This document shows positions 1 through 8,473 of a DNA stretch of 64,000 bases, piece by piece; the stretch's first letter is position 1, and every line of letters begins with the position of its first letter. Location: the NCBI RefSeq assembly GCF_024808255.1, contig NZ_JANTYS010000001.1:372001-436000 (forward strand), written 5' to 3'. The stretch is from Mucilaginibacter dorajii. Lineage in GTDB: Bacteria; Bacteroidota; Bacteroidia; Sphingobacteriales; Sphingobacteriaceae. The translations under genes and the position numbers were made by a program. A model generated the notes under the pieces. That model ran no database searches and was not told the origin of the DNA. It saw only the letters and a program-made list of their open reading frames with translations.

Positions 1-118
1 GGTAATGCCAAAAAGTATGACATACACAATGGAACCATTTAGTCTTTTCATCTCGTTAATACCAGGTGTATCCTGTTGGGTTAATTGATAATCGGTTATA
101 GAAGATAGTTACGGTAAA

Positions 119-190
119 TTAGCTTTACGTAAATCTTACGCAAAGCTAATTATATTTTTAACATTACGTATATTTTACGCAAAGTTTTTT
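119..190 (+). promoter_or_regulatory. Twin palindromic operator upstream of the Nudix regulator
   Basis: Two imperfect palindromes lie just before the start at 203. The first (119-149) has arms TTAGCTTTACGTAA and TTACGCAAAGCTAA around a 3-nt centre. The second (160-186) has the same TTACGTA...TTACGCAA core with weaker outer arms. Their TTACGTA cores start at 125 and 164, 39 bp apart. Position and symmetry suggest autoregulation by the dimeric Nudix-fold protein downstream. The link to that protein is inferred. Confidence 0.6.
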
Positions 191-202
191 TTCTTTTGTA
201 TT

Positions 203-988
203 ATGGATAAAAAGGAAAATAGCGAAACGATTAACCCCCTAATCGATGGGCATTTACATTACCTGCATAATGTGTCCGTTGATAACGTGATTTTCGGATA
301 TCATGAGAAAGAATTGAAAGTTTTACTCCAGCGTCCTCAGGGTATGGCCAAATGGCAGTTACCGGGAGGGTATATCAAAAGAACAGAAACCATCGGTGAA
401 GCTGCCCGAAGAATAGCCGAAGCCAGGACAGGCCTGACTGAACTATATCTCGAGCAGTTCAGGTCCTTTGGTACGCCGCGGAGAACGGAGGACGAAGACT
501 TTACACCGGAGCTGCTTTCCAAAGTAAGCGGGTTTAAAGTTCCGGCTGACTTTTGGATGTTTGACTATTTCGTTTCTGTGGGTTTTTATACTTTAACCGA
601 ATTTTCAAGGGTTAAACCCAATGGCGATTTCTACATGGAGGAATGTGAATGGTGGCCGGTGTCCGAATTACCCGAAATGGTTTTTGATCATTTGGAAATG
701 ATTAAGGAAGCCCTGAAAACGTTAAGGGTGCATATTTATCATCATCCGATCGGCTATGAATTACTGCCCGAGAAATTTACCTTACAGGATATACATGCAT
801 TGTATGAGACCATTTTAGATAGAAAACTGGACAGCCGGAATTTCACTAAGAAGCTGCTCACTACAGGGATCATTATAAAACTTGGGGAACAAAAAAAGAT
901 GAAAGGACATCGTTACCCGTTTCTTTATATGTTTGATAAGGACAAATATGAAAACGCATTGAAGGAAATGATGGTGTTGGTGGTTTAA
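203..988 (+). CDS. Nudix-fold transcriptional regulator (NrtR/AraR-like), catalytically degenerate
   Basis: This 261-residue protein has an N-terminal Nudix domain (about 20-170) and a C-terminal winged-helix region (about 175-261). That is the architecture of NrtR and of Bacteroidetes sugar-responsive Nudix regulators. The Nudix box at about 56-78 keeps the first glycine, the first glutamate and the final Gly-Leu. The expected Arg-Glu is Arg-Ile and the Glu-Glu pair is Ala-Arg, so metal-dependent hydrolysis is probably lost and the domain likely binds a ligand. Paired palindromes sit directly upstream, and a decayed second copy of that promoter lies at 1091-1150. The ligand cannot be told from sequence. 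No intact target gene is adjacent, so it may control itself or distant genes. Confidence 0.8.
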   Translation: MDKKENSETINPLIDGHLHYLHNVSVDNVIFGYHEKELKVLLQRPQGMAKWQLPGGYIKRTETIGEAARRIAEARTGLTELYLEQFRSFGTPRRTEDEDFTPELLSKVSGFKVPADFWMFDYFVSVGFYTLTEFSRVKPNGDFYMEECEWWPVSELPEMVFDHLEMIKEALKTLRVHIYHHPIGYELLPEKFTLQDIHALYETILDRKLDSRNFTKKLLTTGIIIKLGEQKKMKGHRYPFLYMFDKDKYENALKEMMVLVV

Positions 989-1090
989 AGGTTTTTATCA
1001 TGCTGCAATTTCTTATGACATGCCAGCTGAATTTTGTTTGTCAATTTATATGATAATGGGTTGTTGAAGACACTTACCATATATTTCGGT

Positions 1091-1150
1091 TTATGTAAAT
1101 CTTAAGTAAAGCGATTATATTTTTACCTTTACGTAAAATTTACAAAAAGG
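1091..1150 (+). promoter_or_regulatory. Decayed duplicate of the Nudix-regulator operator region
   Basis: This stretch repeats the layout of 125-190: TTATGTAAATCTTAAGTAAAG (1091-1111), an AT-rich spacer, then TTTACGTAAAATTTAC (1128-1143), followed by a T-rich run. The spacing between cores (38 bp) matches the 39 bp of the upstream pair. It carries substitutions in the palindromes and no intact gene follows. It may still bind the regulator or be a relic of a duplicated promoter. Confidence 0.5.
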
Positions 1151-1209
1151 TTTTTCTGTATTAACGGTTGGATCGGCCGGATGATTTGCTGACTTAATGA
1201 TTGGAGTAG

Positions 1210-1359
1210 AGGGGAGACAGAATACAGCGTGGCGTTGAGGCCATAAGTCAAATAGGAATTAAAACGGTCCAAATCGATTTTTTTGCAATTACCGGAACAC
1301 GGGCCAATAATTTTTATAAATATTTTGGAGAAATAAATGCTTTTTTAAGGTCAGATTGA
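1210..1359 (+). pseudogene. TetR-type helix-turn-helix remnant
   Basis: One frame is open for about 49 codons with no ATG and ends at TGA 1357. The end of the frame reads like a TetR DNA-binding domain: a segment ending in Ile-Gly-Ile-Lys-Thr-Val, then ITGTRANNFYKYFGEINAFL, the typical recognition helix and Tyr-Phe motif. Nothing resembling a ligand domain follows. It is best read as the truncated N-terminus of a dead regulator, separate from the second TetR relic at 1449. Confidence 0.45.
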
Positions 1360-1448
1360 ACCACAATTTCCTCAAAAGTCACTTGAGTGTTTAAATGGCT
1401 GCACTTTTTCGTGATTCGGAATAAACGGTCAAATAGCGGAGCGAGGGA

Positions 1449-2050
1449 ATGAAAAATAAAGACGACAGCAAACAAAAAATCATTAATGCGGTAGGTAAAA
1501 TTTTCAGAACTGAAGGACCGGCTGGCCTGTATTACACCCGTATTGCCCGGGAAGCTGGTGTAGATAGGGCACTGGTATCAGTATTTTGGCAGAAATAAAA
1601 AGAAGTTGATTGAAGAGTATATTGTGCAAACAGATTATTGGCTAACTTTTTTTGAAAAAATTAACCAAGAAGTTGGCAAGAATAAGCACGATACCAGCAA
1701 GGAACTTATTATCGATGTTTTACAAAAACAGTGGGAATACCTCTTATCAGAAACAGAGATGCAACATCTGATCTTATGGGAGCTCTCCGGTGATAGTGAG
1801 TTAATGAAGAGTATTCATCATACCAGGGAAATGTTGGCTGATATTAGCTGAGCAGCAATTCAAGGGGACTATAGTAAAAATCACGCCCATTATTGTTTTA
1901 TTATTAAGCGGTATATATTATGCTAATATTCATACCGTTCACAATGGCAGCATTATCTGCGGAATAGATGTCAGATCAGTTGAAGGGCAGGTCGCATTAT
2001 TAAAAGCTATTCAACAAATTATTGAATGGGCGTACGAACATACTGAATAA
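1449..2050 (+). pseudogene. TetR/AcrR-family regulator, broken by two frameshifts
   Basis: The reading starts at ATG 1449 with a TetR helix-turn-helix (IINAVGKIFRTEGPAGLYY, then IAREAGVDRALV). It stops after FWQK unless the frame moves near 1580, where YQYFGRNKKKLIEEYIVQ continues the TetR pattern to 1851. A second shift near 1848 allows a further segment ending IEWAYEHTE at 2050. The three pieces lie in three successive frames and together make about 200 residues, the normal TetR length. Each shift is a small net indel. It is not expected to give a working protein. Confidence 0.65.
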
Positions 2051-2299
2051 ACAGGTATAAACCATTGGGAGCAGCTATTACAAAAGCAATTTTTATAGTT
2101 TGCTTACTTTACCCGCGAACAACAAGCCAAACCGGCTGCTCTAGTCCTTGATGCTGTGGCAGGAGCCCATTTCCGAACATCAGCCACCTCATGGTGAGGA
2201 GCTGCTGATGAGTGTTTTAATGCTGTTTATGACCAGCAGATTTTTTTTGAAAGTTTATTTATTTTCAATAAATTCGATTAACCTAAAACGAAACACTAA
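2051..2299. other. Spacer with possible coding debris
   Basis: No convincing gene is present. A short open stretch on the plus strand around 2098-2190 (containing TREQQAKPAALVLDAVAGAH) reads like protein but has no start and runs into a stop, so it may be the relic of another gene. Confidence 0.3.
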
Positions 2300-3772
2300 A
2301 TGCCTGAACTTTCAAAACTTAACTACATTAATGTCGGCCCCGGAGGGACCTTCAAGCCATCCGGTATTGCCGCTTACGATACGACTCCGCAGGATGTGGA
2401 CGCCATCTTCAGCCAGCTTGGCGACAATCAAAAACATATTTTGCTGTATTTTCATGGCGGCCTGGTCAACGAGCAAAGCGGTATGAACACCGCGGAAACC
2501 GTTACCCCTTTACTGGTAGCCGCTAGGGTGCACCCGGTTTCCTTCATATGGGAAACGGGTTTTTTCGAAACGATTGAACAGAACCTGGGATCGATTTGGG
2601 GAACAACCTTCTTCAAAAAAATACTGGAAAAGGTGATCAAGGTTGCCGGCAGCAAACTCGGTATCGAGTTGCCCTCAATTGCCGGCTCCCGCGGCGTGGG
2701 CACGCTCAGCTATGATGATATTCAGCGTGAATTGCAAAACGAGGCGCCTTTTCAGGATTATGTTGTTCAAACGGGTAGCCGCTCTGTAAACGTCATCAGC
2801 GGAAACGATCGCCTGTTGAGCGATGAGATCGAGGTTGACGTGGAACAGGAACTGCTTGCCGATCCTTATTTTCAGAGCAACCCTCTTGATCAGCTCGATG
2901 ACCACTCGCTTGCCATGATCAAAAAGGATCACCTCATCAATGTCCCTGATGCGGGAAGCCGTGGCATTCTCTCTATCGCGGGCCTGATCAAAGCTGCAGT
3001 GACCATCATTTTCAAGGTTGTTAAGCGATTTATCGCTAAACGTGACCATGATTTCTATCCGACCATCGTAGAGGAGATTCTGCGGGAAGTATATCTTGCT
3101 GATTTTGGCACATGGCTCTGGAGCGATATGAAAAATAAAGCGGAAGCGATGTGGGAAACGGATAATACCGTTACCGATCCGCTTGCACAGCATGCGGGCG
3201 GCTATTTTTTAAAACAGCTGAAAATCTTTGCCGCCACACACGAAAAGGTCACGATCGATCTGGTTGGCCATTCAGCCGGTGCTATCGTCATCTGTCATTT
3301 TATAGAGGCATTTAACCGGTTAGGTATCCGGGCAGAGATCCGGAATACGGTCTTTTTGGCCCCGGCCTGCCGTTCCGATCTTTTTTATGAGAAGGTGATC
3401 AAAAGCGGTGCGAACATAGGCCGTTTTCGCATGTTCACTATGAACGATCATTATGAGTGCCTGGATTACTGTGTGAAATATGTTTACACGCATTCATTGC
3501 TGTATCTTATTTCCGGTATCCTCGAACCGAATGAATATGATGCCTATATCTTGGGCATGCAGCGCTATCTCAGCGGAACAACGCCTTATGATCAGGATGA
3601 TACGCTCAAGGCTGTCCTGGAATATATGGCTGGTGGCACCGACCGTACCGTCTTTGCGAAGACAATGGGCGGAGCGGCTGCCGGCTTGCAGTGTATTGCG
3701 GAGCATCATGGTGGATTCGCAGATCCCGCCGTGCTGGCTATTGGTAGTATTGCTTATTTATTAGAGAACTAA
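2300..3772 (+). CDS. Alpha/beta-hydrolase-fold protein, candidate effector
   Basis: This 490-residue protein has two lipase/esterase-type landmarks. LLYFHGGLV at about 48-56 has the form of the oxyanion-hole strand. VGHSAGA around 322-328 is a nucleophile elbow, with Ser325 as the predicted catalytic serine. About 250 residues lie between them, far more than in a minimal hydrolase, so a helical insert or lid is likely. No signal peptide is visible. It is followed after 5 nt by a caspase-like gene and then a third gene that overlaps it, so the three form one operon. The substrate is unknown; esterase, lipase or amidase activity is possible. The pairing with a caspase-like peptidase suggests a conflict or programmed-response role, which is inference. 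Confidence 0.65.
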   Translation: MPELSKLNYINVGPGGTFKPSGIAAYDTTPQDVDAIFSQLGDNQKHILLYFHGGLVNEQSGMNTAETVTPLLVAARVHPVSFIWETGFFETIEQNLGSIWGTTFFKKILEKVIKVAGSKLGIELPSIAGSRGVGTLSYDDIQRELQNEAPFQDYVVQTGSRSVNVISGNDRLLSDEIEVDVEQELLADPYFQSNPLDQLDDHSLAMIKKDHLINVPDAGSRGILSIAGLIKAAVTIIFKVVKRFIAKRDHDFYPTIVEEILREVYLADFGTWLWSDMKNKAEAMWETDNTVTDPLAQHAGGYFLKQLKIFAATHEKVTIDLVGHSAGAIVICHFIEAFNRLGIRAEIRNTVFLAPACRSDLFYEKVIKSGANIGRFRMFTMNDHYECLDYCVKYVYTHSLLYLISGILEPNEYDAYILGMQRYLSGTTPYDQDDTLKAVLEYMAGGTDRTVFAKTMGGAAAGLQCIAEHHGGFADPAVLAIGSIAYLLEN

Positions 3773-3777
3773 CGGAA

Positions 3778-4788
3778 ATGCCCAATACCGGTGATTTTGC
3801 AATAATTATAGGGGTTGACGAATACCTTAACCTCCCTGCCTTACAGGGACCAATCAATGATGCGGATGAGTTTCACAACTGGCTGCTGGATACCCGGGGC
3901 GGAGATGTGCCTGCAGGTAACTGCTACCTGATTCCCAATACCCGTGATCCGGCACGTCCTTTACAGGATGACATCGATGATGCGCTCGTACTGATCGTCG
4001 CAAGGCAGGATGTCGTTTTCCGGCGCTTTTATTTCTTTTTTGCAGGGCATGGCATGGGCGTCACCTGGGATATGAACGGATTGTGTTTACCCAAATGGAG
4101 CCCTATACAACGCAATTATGCGCTATCCTCTAAAGGATACCTGAATTACCTGGTCGAATCTTCCCTGTTCCCGGAGGTTTATTTCTTTATGGACTGCTGC
4201 CGCTCACGGGAGATCAATGTGGTGCCGTCCAACACCCGGCTCAACGCTATACGGCCCCGTGGTGGCGAAGTGGCCAGTGTCGTGGTTTATGCGACGCCCT
4301 TTGAGAATACGGCGGGTGAAGCGCCGGTAGGCGGGGCCGATAATTCGCTGGTGCGCGGTTTTTTTTCCCGCTCGTTGGTAGAAGCACTTGGGGGAGCAGC
4401 AGCTGATTACAACAATACTGTCACGGCGAAAAGTCTGATCGATTATTGCCGGAGGCGCACCGAGGAACTGGCGCGCGAAAATAACCGGGTCCAGATCATT
4501 CAGACAGTGATCAATGATGGCGGCAGGCCTTTGGAGGAACTGGTGATCTGCGGTGCACAGCCGAAAGCTGGTGTGCCTGTGACGGTCAGTTTTGCGACGG
4601 CGGGGGATTTTCGCCTGCTGGGGCCGGACCTTTACCAAATCGCTGCCTGGACAGTCGCAGCAGGAGCAGAAGAAGGGCCAATACCGCTGCTACCCGGCAT
4701 TTACTGTATAGTGAATACACAAACCAATGTTAAACAATTTTTTGTGATCGATGGCAACGCAAACCCTTTCCGTTTCAGCGCCAACTGA
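3778..4788 (+). CDS. Caspase-like (peptidase C14) protein
   Basis: This 336-residue protein starts with a caspase-type strand, FAIIIGVDEYLNLPALQGPI, followed by the conserved Asn-Asp-Ala. FFFAGHGMG gives the catalytic His91. FFMDCCRS gives the catalytic cysteine, most likely Cys141, which aligns with the usual Asp-Ala-Cys. The caspase fold covers about 1-240. A C-terminal beta-rich tail (about 255-336) contains LLPGIYCIVNTQT and FFVIDGN, a pattern repeated in the next protein. Bacterial caspase-like peptidases serve as effectors in several NTPase-linked conflict systems. The activator and substrates are unknown here. It is cotranscribed with the hydrolase upstream and overlaps the downstream gene by 38 nt. 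Confidence 0.8.
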   Translation: MPNTGDFAIIIGVDEYLNLPALQGPINDADEFHNWLLDTRGGDVPAGNCYLIPNTRDPARPLQDDIDDALVLIVARQDVVFRRFYFFFAGHGMGVTWDMNGLCLPKWSPIQRNYALSSKGYLNYLVESSLFPEVYFFMDCCRSREINVVPSNTRLNAIRPRGGEVASVVVYATPFENTAGEAPVGGADNSLVRGFFSRSLVEALGGAAADYNNTVTAKSLIDYCRRRTEELARENNRVQIIQTVINDGGRPLEELVICGAQPKAGVPVTVSFATAGDFRLLGPDLYQIAAWTVAAGAEEGPIPLLPGIYCIVNTQTNVKQFFVIDGNANPFRFSAN

Positions 4789-6400
4789 GCGCTATACGCT
4801 TTCCGCTTACGCTAGCGGCCCTATGGCGGAATTTGCGCGCCTGACACTTTATGATGGACGTATGCAGGTTCTGGCGGATAGCTACGTCACAATTTATTGT
4901 CAGGCCCCTAAAGGCTTGTATAAATTAACGCTCAAACTGAACGAAGCCTATACGGAGCAATACATCGTACTGGACCAGGACCGCCATGAAAACATTCGCA
5001 CGCCCGAGACGGCATCGGCGGCCCTGGCTACGGGATTTAATACGATGCATGAATATTACAGTAATGATGCTGAAGCTATTAGCCGCGAGCCTACGACGGT
5101 CTTGCCTGTAGGGCAGGGCAACGGTGCCTTGTTCCTTTTTTTTCGATACCCGGATGAACCGACATTCGGTAATTTTCACATACCAGGACAGAGGCTGACC
5201 GATCACTTTAAATTGCTGGACGCTGATCGCCGCATCATTTGTGATTTTACAGAAAATGATGTCCGGGAAGAGCTGGTCAGGTGGGGATGGACCGGTTTCC
5301 ATGCCAGCCTGCGCCCAGGTGTTTACTATTTATACTACGGAGGCCGTAAAGCTGAAAAGCTATGGAAGGAAAAACAGGGGCAGCACGCGAGGGAAATGCC
5401 CATCTATGTTTTCGAGGGATGGCAGACGCAAGGCTTTATGACTTTTCGCAACGGGCCGGTATTTACTTCGCTGATCTTCTCATTGGCTAAACTGGACCAT
5501 AGGGAGCGTTTAGGTCTCCGGATACAGGACGAACTGACCTTGCTGGAGGGGGTATTGCGCAAATTCGCAAACGGCATTTACTACCTGCCCCAGGGTATGC
5601 TGGCTAACCTGGCTGACGGAAAATTTGAAAATCCCTTTCTCGGGCTGGTTGCCGCCTATTCTTATTTCAAAAGTCAGGGAAGCGGGCAGGAGCAATTCTT
5701 TCAGACGGTTGTTCGTAACCTGAGTCAGCTCCTCGGCGCGGAAACTCCGGATATCACGGCGCTTAATGCACTGGCTGCTGAGCATTTCAATACTCCTGTA
5801 GGAATACCCGGCACATTGCGTATTCCCGCTATGTTTGCGCCTGGGTTTTCCTTACTGCTTCGTCAGCAGAGCAGTAGTTTTTACCCTAGCGTACTGCCAG
5901 GCAGTATAGCCGAAAAGTGTATTGCGAATTTGTTCCACGACCTGGTATGGACGTCATACAAACCGTTGGGTAAGCCTAAAGAGCTATATGAACGGGAAAC
6001 GGTTCGCATCCGCAGGTCAGACCAATTGTTGGAAAGTGCCCGCAATTTAGATCCGGACTACGAGATACGTTCCGGCGATCCGGCCCCGGCGAAAAGTGTT
6101 GCGCCGTGGAAACCCCGTAAACCGGCCATTTTAAATTCATGGGTCGCCAACAGCCTCGTTTATGCTTTACAAAATAACGAAGGGTTACAAATGGTCAATC
6201 TGCCACAGCTGGCTGCGCAGCTCCAGGTCACCCCAAACATGCTGATGGACACGGCCCAAAAGCTTTCGCGTGAAAGCGGCAAGATCAGGGCTTATCTGTC
6301 CGTGCAACAGGAATCGGAGCTGTCCCAGACCTTCAGCGGGGAGAACCTCGATAAAGTCGCGCAGTTGGCGGGAACTTACCTTCCGCCGACCGCCGGCTGA
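4751..6400 (+). CDS. Unrecognised beta-rich protein, partner of the caspase-like gene
   Basis: I do not recognise this 549-residue protein. It has no signal peptide or membrane segment. The N-terminal part (about 1-90) is beta-rich and contains APKGLYKLTLKLNEAYTEQY. Another APKGLY-like segment, RPGVYYLYYGG, is near 190, followed by MPIYVFEGWQTQG. Both resemble the tail of the caspase-like protein, so a small beta-sandwich may be repeated. Residues about 255-360 are helical. The C-terminus (about 465-540) looks like a small winged-helix or helical domain. The start overlaps the caspase gene by 38 nt in another frame, which implies translational coupling; a later start at 4823 is possible. A regulator, scaffold or substrate of the caspase is the simplest guess. 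Confidence 0.7.
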   Translation: MATQTLSVSAPTERYTLSAYASGPMAEFARLTLYDGRMQVLADSYVTIYCQAPKGLYKLTLKLNEAYTEQYIVLDQDRHENIRTPETASAALATGFNTMHEYYSNDAEAISREPTTVLPVGQGNGALFLFFRYPDEPTFGNFHIPGQRLTDHFKLLDADRRIICDFTENDVREELVRWGWTGFHASLRPGVYYLYYGGRKAEKLWKEKQGQHAREMPIYVFEGWQTQGFMTFRNGPVFTSLIFSLAKLDHRERLGLRIQDELTLLEGVLRKFANGIYYLPQGMLANLADGKFENPFLGLVAAYSYFKSQGSGQEQFFQTVVRNLSQLLGAETPDITALNALAAEHFNTPVGIPGTLRIPAMFAPGFSLLLRQQSSSFYPSVLPGSIAEKCIANLFHDLVWTSYKPLGKPKELYERETVRIRRSDQLLESARNLDPDYEIRSGDPAPAKSVAPWKPRKPAILNSWVANSLVYALQNNEGLQMVNLPQLAAQLQVTPNMLMDTAQKLSRESGKIRAYLSVQQESELSQTFSGENLDKVAQLAGTYLPPTAG

Positions 6401-6419
6401 TCAGGCGATTGGCGCATGG

Positions 6420-6690
6420 TCAGGACCATCCCAAGAGGTCAATATAGGCTTGAACATCCTTTAATACGCTTACATCTGAAACATCAAGGCCGCCGCTATT
6501 TTCCTTTTCGGTCAATAGGATGTTGAAACATTGCAGCTTCAGATATCCCTGGCTTTCCAAATGGAAATCCGCCAGTAGCTTCTTGTTGTCAATTGTTGAC
6601 AGATATGATGATGATCGCCAATGGTGTAGCGTATTGCCGCTTTCACCCTTACTTCAATAGGATATCTATCGTCTTTTAAATAGACTATCG
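6420..6690 (-). pseudogene. Decayed coding sequence, frameshifted
   Basis: The minus strand holds two coding-like pieces in different frames. One reads VYLKDDRYPIEVRVKAAIRY near 6690-6610. The other contains DNKKLLADFHLESQGYLKL and ends ...AYIDLLGWS at TGA 6420-6422. Joined, they make a protein fragment of about 90 residues without an ATG. It lies directly downstream of the membrane protein gene on the same strand and may be a lost third gene of that operon. The family is unknown. Confidence 0.35.
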
Positions 6691-6740
6691 ATCAAATTTG
6701 CCAGTTTCTAAATAAGTTCGGCCGTTGAATGATATAGAAT

Positions 6741-7289
6741 TTAATCAGCTATGTGGGGCGGTAAACTCGCCTGTTTTTGATAATGTAAGATGATCCGGTG
6801 TACGATCGCGATCAACCATATCAAAATGCACCAGATCACAAGAATGAATTTGGCGCCTGCAAACCAGCGGGAAGGAAAATAACAGTCAGGGGTGCTATAG
6901 TGCTCGACATTATAAAGGATAATGAAGTTTTCTGTAATATCCAGCAGCCCGGCGATGACCGCAAGGAACAGGTTCATCCTGAGTAGCTCATTGAGTGAGT
7001 AATAAGGCTCAAATTGTCTGAAGGAGGTCGACTCTATAATGATCAGGCCGATATAAATAACAATGAACAGGAAATCCCAACACGTATCCTTACGGGCCAG
7101 GTCCAGCACGGTCCCACATTTATATTTAATGTCCGACCACGTTTTAATGATCTTTATACCATCATCTTTTCCCGCCAGTTCAATTTTAATAATGGAATTA
7201 TCGGAACCCGCAAGACAGGTTATCCGCGATGAGATCCTGCCGATGAATACTACCGCCAGGATAAAGGCTATCCACAATAATGCTCTCAT
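6741..7289 (-). CDS. Small polytopic membrane protein paired with the SGNH hydrolase
   Basis: This 182-residue protein has about four hydrophobic helices: residues 1-17 (LLWIAFILAVVF), about 68-87 (FLFIVIYIGLIII), about 103-120 and about 143-165 (FILVIWCILIWLIAIV). A charged loop of about 45 residues follows the first helix. The start codon overlaps the stop of the SGNH hydrolase gene by 4 nt, so the two are translationally coupled and probably act together at the inner membrane. No family was recognised. It could anchor, export or restrain the hydrolase. Confidence 0.65.
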   Translation of the reverse strand: MRALLWIAFILAVVFIGRISSRITCLAGSDNSIIKIELAGKDDGIKIIKTWSDIKYKCGTVLDLARKDTCWDFLFIVIYIGLIIIESTSFRQFEPYYSLNELLRMNLFLAVIAGLLDITENFIILYNVEHYSTPDCYFPSRWFAGAKFILVIWCILIWLIAIVHRIILHYQKQASLPPHIAD

Positions 7290-8473
7290 GGGAATATTGA
7301 TTTAACTACATACACATTGCCGTATGTCACCGCCTCACCATTAATACATTTAACAAAACAATGTCCCGTATTCATAAAGTGGTTCGGTTTTGGGTGCAAT
7401 TCATCTGTCCATCCGTCTTTTCCGAGTGAATCTCTCGAATCGATATGGAATACCCTCCCTTTGATCTTGTCATCCTCCTCGAAAATCGTCCCCATCTCGA
7501 TCATCATTTCGTTAAAAAGATAGATCATGGCGTAAACCACGTTTTCCTGAGTCTCGGGTTTATTAATTCCCCGGATCTGCAAGGGAGTTTTAAGCCAGGT
7601 GCCATGACCGGCAAAACTCCGGATCAGGGGCACATACCAAAGCCAGGGCTTGATGCCCCAACGCTTGTCATAGGATGGAATTGCAAAGTCATATCCCTGT
7701 GTGATGATGCGGATACCGGGAAATTTTGGTTCTCCATCCTTTACACCGCCGGTCAATATGCCCCTGATCAGGAAATAATACTGAAGGTGAAAGAACATCA
7801 GCAATGCAAAGAAATCCCTGGAAAGGTATTTTAAGCCGTCTCTGAATTTTTCAGGATCTAATGGCACTATATTTTTCTCTGCTTTGGTGATCAGTTTTTG
7901 GGCCCATAAGTTATTTTGATAGGCAATTGATGCTCCGGTTGGGTCAACAATAGCTGCAAGCCTTCTTGAACCGACCAAGTCATTTCCGCCGGCGCTGATC
8001 AGGAAAACATCAGGGCGGATCACCGACAACTGTTCCACATAATTCCTGGCATTCAGCATATTCAGCAGCCAGTCCCCTCCGGATGCCAGGCTGTAAACAG
8101 CCATGTTCTTCTCCATACATATCCTGTCGATCACATCCGTCAGTATAACCGGATAATTGAACCAGGAATCGCCTTCCGCTAAAATTACCATGTTTTTGCC
8201 GTTTCGGAATCCACCCTCCATCTTTTTCGTGAAACGGGCGTTCCTTCGCGCATTTTTCAGGTCATCTAATTTTTTTAGAAAACCATCCAGTAAGGCGACC
8301 TTGAATATCTCTGTTTCATTCAGATCATAGATTCTGGTGATGATTACGGAAAGATCGGCAGCGTTCACAGTCTGCCGGAGGTCCCGGAGATTGGGAATTG
8401 AAATGTTGTTTGCCAGCAGCCTATTTATAAGGCCGACTTTCCGCTCCGGTGAAATTTCGGTTTTATTGACCAT
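7286..8473 (-). CDS. SGNH/GDSL-family hydrolase with helical N-terminal domain
   Basis: This 395-residue protein carries the SGNH blocks: ILAEGDSWFNYP (catalytic Ser103), LISAGGNDLVG (Gly163, Asn164) and WTDELHPKPNHF (Asp357, His360). These enzymes are serine esterases or lipases. Residues 1-90 are helical, charged and unrelated to the fold. There is no signal peptide, so the protein is probably cytoplasmic or held at the membrane by its partner, whose start overlaps this stop by 4 nt. The N-terminal helices may be an adaptor domain. The substrate is unknown. A neighbouring caspase-like and alpha/beta-hydrolase cluster suggests an effector role, which is inference. Confidence 0.75.
   Translation of the reverse strand: MVNKTEISPERKVGLINRLLANNISIPNLRDLRQTVNAADLSVIITRIYDLNETEIFKVALLDGFLKKLDDLKNARRNARFTKKMEGGFRNGKNMVILAEGDSWFNYPVILTDVIDRICMEKNMAVYSLASGGDWLLNMLNARNYVEQLSVIRPDVFLISAGGNDLVGSRRLAAIVDPTGASIAYQNNLWAQKLITKAEKNIVPLDPEKFRDGLKYLSRDFFALLMFFHLQYYFLIRGILTGGVKDGEPKFPGIRIITQGYDFAIPSYDKRWGIKPWLWYVPLIRSFAGHGTWLKTPLQIRGINKPETQENVVYAMIYLFNEMMIEMGTIFEEDDKIKGRVFHIDSRDSLGKDGWTDELHPKPNHFMNTGHCFVKCINGEAVTYGNVYVVKSIFP

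Noticed and set aside
203..988. Active Nudix hydrolase
   Set aside because: The Arg-Glu and Glu-Glu positions of the Nudix box are replaced (Arg-Ile; Ala-Arg) and a winged-helix C-terminus is present, so a regulator is favoured.
2675..3193. 172-codon minus-strand frame opposite the alpha/beta hydrolase
   Set aside because: A shadow of the real gene: the plus frame has clear catalytic motifs and operon context.
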